Shown here piece after piece: positions 60,942-64,000 of a DNA stretch of 64,000 nt. The stretch covers positions 2,475,001-2,539,000 of the forward strand of contig NZ_JAFHKM010000002.1 in NCBI RefSeq assembly GCF_016937515.1. The letters run 5' to 3'. The first letter of the stretch is position 1. The number at the start of each line of letters is the position of its first letter. The translations under genes and the position numbers were made by a program. Under the pieces are notes generated by a model that was not told the DNA's origin, ran no database searches, and was given only the letters and a program-made list of their open reading frames with translations. The DNA comes from Cohnella algarum. Lineage in GTDB: Bacteria; Bacillota; Bacilli; Paenibacillales; Paenibacillaceae.

Positions 60942-63065
60942 ATGAACCGTAGCGTCCTTATCGCATTCCTCGTCTGCACGCTTGCCATCGCCGTTTGGTC
61001 CTTGCCCGCCCGGGCCGCTTCGGCCGAGATGGAAGCCGACGGAGCGTTCATGGATTTGTCGCCGTGGAATCCGAAGGAGAACGGCGCGATTTCCTTGAAC
61101 GGGGAATGGGAGCTTTATTGGAACGAGCTGCTGTCGCCGCAGGATATCGCCGAGGGCAGAGCGGGCGTTCCGTTTGCGGTCGAAGTCCCGTCCACGTGGG
61201 GAAGCAACCGATTGCCCGACGGCAATCCGCTGCCCGATCAGGGGGTTGCGACTTACCGGCTGACCTTCGAGCTTGCCGAAGAAGAACCGCCGCCGATGCT
61301 GGCGCTATACGCGAGCGGCGTAGCGAGCGCCTTCCGTGTTTGGGTTAACGGCGTTCCGATCGGAGGAGCGGGCGTCGTGGGACCGTCCGAACAATTGATG
61401 TCCCCCGATGAAAATCCGCAAGTGCTGTCCTTTCGCCCGGAAGCCGGCCGCAACGAACTCCTTGTGCAAGTATCCAATTTCGTTCAGCGCAAAGGCGGGA
61501 TCTGGGACGAAATACGGCTCGGGGACGCTTCGCAAATGACGGCTAGCCGGACGGCGAAATTCGGCGCCGAGGCGTTTAGCGCGGGCATTCTCGTCATTAT
61601 GGGGATTTTTCATCTCGGACTGTTCGCCGTATCGAGGAGTGAACGGTCGTCTTTGTATTTCGGAATCGTTTGCCTGGCCATCGCCGTCCGGACGGTCGTG
61701 CTCGGCGAGCATGTGGCAAGCGTCGCTTTCCCTTGGCTGGCCTGGGAATGGTCCGTAAAAGCGGAATACATATCGGTTTCGGTCGCTTTATTCATGATGA
61801 TTTTGTTCGTGCGCAACGAATACGCGACGCGCGCGCGTTCCGTGACGGCGGGGATTTTTTTCGCGGCGCTCATCTTGTTTACGGCTTTCGTGCTGCTGAC
61901 GCCCGCCAAAATATATACCCTGTTCATGCTTCACTTTCAATTGGGCATCGTCCTGCCGGTATTTTTCTATTGTCTCGCGTTTTTCGTCATCGGGACGTAC
62001 AAACGCAAGGCCACCTTTCCGATCAACCTGGCCGGTTTCATTCTGTTCAGCATTGCCGTCGTCCTGGACATTTTATTTTATAACCAAATCATCCCCAAAG
62101 GGCAGTTTGCTCCATACGGATTGCTGGCTTTTCTGTTGACGCAGTCGATCAACATGTGGTTGAGGTTTTCCCGGACCGCGATAGAGGCGGAACAGCTTTC
62201 GGCGCAGCTTCAGTCGGCCAACGAATCGCTGGAGCGCAAAATCGCGGAGCGGACGGCGGAATTGAGCGAATCGAATCTGCGTTTGGAATCGGCCAACGAA
62301 AAGCTGTCGGGAATGGAAAAATTTCGCCGTCAGCTGCTGTCCAACATCTCGCACGAACTGGGAACTCCCATTACCTCAATCAAAGGCTACGCTTCCGCGA
62401 TGATGGAAGGAGTCGTAACCGACGACTATTTGAAATACGCGAAAAAGATTCACGACCGTACCCGGATGCTCGAGCTGATGATCGACGATTTGACCGAACT
62501 GACGAAGCTGGAAACGGACCAGATCCAGTTTGCGTTCCGGCCGACGGATACGGGCGTGTTTTTCAAGCAGCTTTTTTACAAATACGAATCCGAGATAACG
62601 GCAAGCGGCCGCCATTTCGAATGGGTAGAGCCGGACGGCGCGAACATCGACGGATGGAGCGCCGAAGCGGAGCTGGACCCGATGCGGATCGAGCAGGTCG
62701 TGTCCAATCTGTTGTCCAACGCCGTCAAATACACGTCTCCAGGCGGCCGAATCCGGATGGCGATCGAATACCGGGCCGTCGGCAAAGAATGGGGCGCGGC
62801 GGTCGTCAGCGTGGCCGACAACGGCGAAGGAATCGACGAGACGGAGACGGAAAAAATATTCGAACGGTTTTACCGGACGAACCGCCACCGTCAAATGGCG
62901 CAAGGCACGGGATTGGGGCTTGCGGTTTGCAGGGAAATCATGATTCGGCACAAGGGCTGGATCGCGGCGGAAAGCAAGCCGGGAACCGGGAGCCGCTTCC
63001 GTTTCGGCGTCCCCGTCCGATGGGTGCGCGCAGGAACGGATTCGCCGAAAGAGGAAGGAGCGTAA
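60942..63065 (+). CDS. 7TMR-DISM-type membrane sensor histidine kinase
   Basis: The 707-residue protein has a signal peptide (1-25), an extracellular galactose-binding-like domain (about 40-190; SLNGEWELYWNELL, FRVWVNGVPIGGAG), seven membrane segments (about 205-405), a coiled coil (about 410-460), a HisKA motif NISHELGTPI with the phosphorylated His near residue 473, and a HATPase domain (NLLSNAVKYTSPG, VADNGEGID, GTGLGLAV). Such proteins sense extracellular carbohydrate or peptide ligands. It is followed after four bases by its response regulator. Confidence 0.88.
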   Translation: MNRSVLIAFLVCTLAIAVWSLPARAASAEMEADGAFMDLSPWNPKENGAISLNGEWELYWNELLSPQDIAEGRAGVPFAVEVPSTWGSNRLPDGNPLPDQGVATYRLTFELAEEEPPPMLALYASGVASAFRVWVNGVPIGGAGVVGPSEQLMSPDENPQVLSFRPEAGRNELLVQVSNFVQRKGGIWDEIRLGDASQMTASRTAKFGAEAFSAGILVIMGIFHLGLFAVSRSERSSLYFGIVCLAIAVRTVVLGEHVASVAFPWLAWEWSVKAEYISVSVALFMMILFVRNEYATRARSVTAGIFFAALILFTAFVLLTPAKIYTLFMLHFQLGIVLPVFFYCLAFFVIGTYKRKATFPINLAGFILFSIAVVLDILFYNQIIPKGQFAPYGLLAFLLTQSINMWLRFSRTAIEAEQLSAQLQSANESLERKIAERTAELSESNLRLESANEKLSGMEKFRRQLLSNISHELGTPITSIKGYASAMMEGVVTDDYLKYAKKIHDRTRMLELMIDDLTELTKLETDQIQFAFRPTDTGVFFKQLFYKYESEITASGRHFEWVEPDGANIDGWSAEAELDPMRIEQVVSNLLSNAVKYTSPGGRIRMAIEYRAVGKEWGAAVVSVADNGEGIDETETEKIFERFYRTNRHRQMAQGTGLGLAVCREIMIRHKGWIAAESKPGTGSRFRFGVPVRWVRAGTDSPKEEGA

Positions 63066-63069
63066 ACGC

Positions 63070-63765
63070 ATGAACGGTCATATACTCGTCGTCGAAGACG
63101 ATGAAGACATCCGCGAAATTGTCTCCCTTTATTTAAGCAAGCAAGGCTTCGAAGTCACCGCCGCCGCAAGCATCGCCGAAGCCATGATCATATGCAGGAA
63201 CGCGACGCCGGACCTGCTGCTTGCCGATATTTTGCTGCCGGACTCGACGGGGACGGAATTGACCCGATGGGTCAGAAAACGTTCCGATATGCCGATCATT
63301 CTGATGAGCTGCAAAAAGGAAGCGGACGACATCGTCGAAGGGCTCGAGCTTGGAGCGGACGATTATATTACGAAGCCGTTTGAACCGAGCGTCGTCGTGG
63401 CCCGCGTCAAGGCGCTTTTGCGCCGCACGCGGACGAAAGACACCTGGGAGGACGGAAGGCTCCGCATCGATCCGGTCGGGTGCGTCGTTACAATCGATAA
63501 TCAGCCGGTTTCCTTGTTCGCGAAGGAGCTGCAGCTGCTGCTGTTCATGGCTTCCCATCATAATCAGGTTTACAGCGTCGAGCAATTGTACGAGCATATT
63601 TGGGGCTGGGACAAGGAAGGCGACTTGAGAACGGTCATGGTTCATATCAGCAACCTCCGGAAAAAGATCGAAGCGGATCCGGCCAATCCCTCTTATATCG
63701 TTACGGTGCGGGGATTCGGGTACAAATTTTGCTGGAATGCGGTTGACCGGACCATGTCGTCTTAA
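63070..63765 (+). CDS. OmpR/PhoB-family response regulator
   Basis: The 231-residue product has a receiver domain (acidic patch VVEDDED, phospho-acceptor Asp53 in LLLADILLPDS, MSCKKEADD with Lys) and a winged-helix output domain (LFAKELQLLLF, YSVEQLYEHIWGWDKEGDLRTVMVHISNLRKKIE, VRGFGYKF). It follows the histidine kinase with a GAGGAAGGAGC ribosome binding site, so the two form a co-translated pair. Targets are unknown. Confidence 0.92.
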   Translation: MNGHILVVEDDEDIREIVSLYLSKQGFEVTAAASIAEAMIICRNATPDLLLADILLPDSTGTELTRWVRKRSDMPIILMSCKKEADDIVEGLELGADDYITKPFEPSVVVARVKALLRRTRTKDTWEDGRLRIDPVGCVVTIDNQPVSLFAKELQLLLFMASHHNQVYSVEQLYEHIWGWDKEGDLRTVMVHISNLRKKIEADPANPSYIVTVRGFGYKFCWNAVDRTMSS

Positions 63766-63778
63766 CGCGGCAGTTCCG

Positions 63779-64000
63779 TCAGGCGGAAGCCGCAAGCCGC
63801 AGCTTGGCCTTCGCGATAACATTGGCGATCTGTTCCTCATAGCCGTAAATTTTCTCCTTGCGATTGACGATCTGCTGCTGAAGGGAGTTCAAACCGGCAA
63901 GCGCGCTGCGGGCGTCCTTGGCGCTGCCGGTCTTGACGGCCGCATTCAGCGATTTCATCACGGTCGAAACGGAGCTCTTGGGGGCGCCGATCGCCTTTTT
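63779..64000 (-). CDS. C-terminal part of a coiled-coil hypothetical protein (partial, cut by window end)
   Basis: The frame is open to the window edge, so the gene starts beyond 64,000. The visible 73 residues contain KKAIGAPKSSVST and then a helical stretch (LNAAVKTGSAKDARSALAGLNSLQQQIVNRKEKIYGYEEQIANVIAKAK) that ends the protein. The composition fits a small coiled coil. Function unknown. It is convergent with the two-component pair. Confidence 0.5.
   Translation of the reverse strand, partial: KKAIGAPKSSVSTVMKSLNAAVKTGSAKDARSALAGLNSLQQQIVNRKEKIYGYEEQIANVIAKAKLRLAASA

Noticed and set aside
1..64000. tRNA, rRNA or riboswitch sequences
   Set aside because: I found no cloverleaf-like sequences, no rRNA segments and no recognised riboswitch consensus by eye; small structured RNAs cannot be excluded without covariance searches.

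Overview
The window looks like the chromosome of a high-GC, endospore-forming Firmicute of the Paenibacillaceae (Paenibacillus/Cohnella type). The reasons are a spore-coat transglutaminase (Tgl), an OpuA betaine transporter with a GbsR-type regulator, an AgrB/AgrD pair, 7TM-type sensor kinase architecture, strong GGAGG-type ribosome binding sites and frequent TTG/GTG starts. This is inference from gene content; no rRNA or tRNA is present to anchor taxonomy.

Positions 1 to about 27.8 kb form the right part of a large integrated element whose left end is outside the window. It carries: (i) a Tad-like (type IVc pilus/type II secretion related) cluster at 2-12,405, with a CpaE-like protein, a CpaF-like ATPase, a double-size TadB/TadC-like membrane protein, four small one-TM pseudopilin-like proteins, a secreted stalk-domain protein and a 1270-residue secreted surface protein; (ii) a string of very small hypothetical ORFs, two of them Cys-rich, plus a nucleotidyltransferase and partner that resemble a toxin-antitoxin pair (12.5-16.7 kb); (iii) a tyrosine recombinase (16.9-17.9 kb); (iv) an AT-rich four-gene cassette at 18.4-25.2 kb; and (v) two further overlapping tyrosine recombinases on the minus strand (25.65-27.6 kb). 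The element ends inside an SGNH-hydrolase gene, of which only the 3' part survives. The junction region contains several TATACGA/TCGTATA motifs that could be recombinase sites.

The cassette at 18.4-25.2 kb is the best candidate for an undescribed system. A small protein is followed by a protein with a recognisable nitrilase-type Glu-Lys-Cys arrangement, a 1120-residue Rad50/SMC-like ABC ATPase with a CxxC zinc hook, and an HD-domain phosphohydrolase-like protein. Its base composition differs from both the element and the chromosome, it is co-directional, and recombinases lie on both sides. This is the expected look of a mobile defence (conflict) cassette.

From 27.8 kb onward the sequence is GC-rich core and metabolic chromosome. 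It holds tgl; a sugar or sugar-acid locus (FGGY kinase, ABC importer with a substrate-binding protein that has lost its signal peptide, phosphotriesterase-like lactonase, creatininase-like hydrolase, KDGP aldolase); a soluble chemoreceptor, RNase H and a VOC protein; gbsR and opuA-ABC; an aromatic-acid-exporter-like protein; an NAD salvage locus (nrtR-like, nadV, nadM) with a promoter/operator overlap; a lactonase-type beta-propeller; an agr-like peptide locus without kinase or regulator; two futalosine-pathway menaquinone genes (mqnD, mqnB); a decayed nucleoside hydrolase; the bifunctional NAD(P)H-hydrate repair enzyme; two cell-wall enzymes; and a two-component system. Intergenic spaces contain at least three unrelated repeat families (38.96-39.16, 47.26-47.44 and 53.83-54.26 kb).
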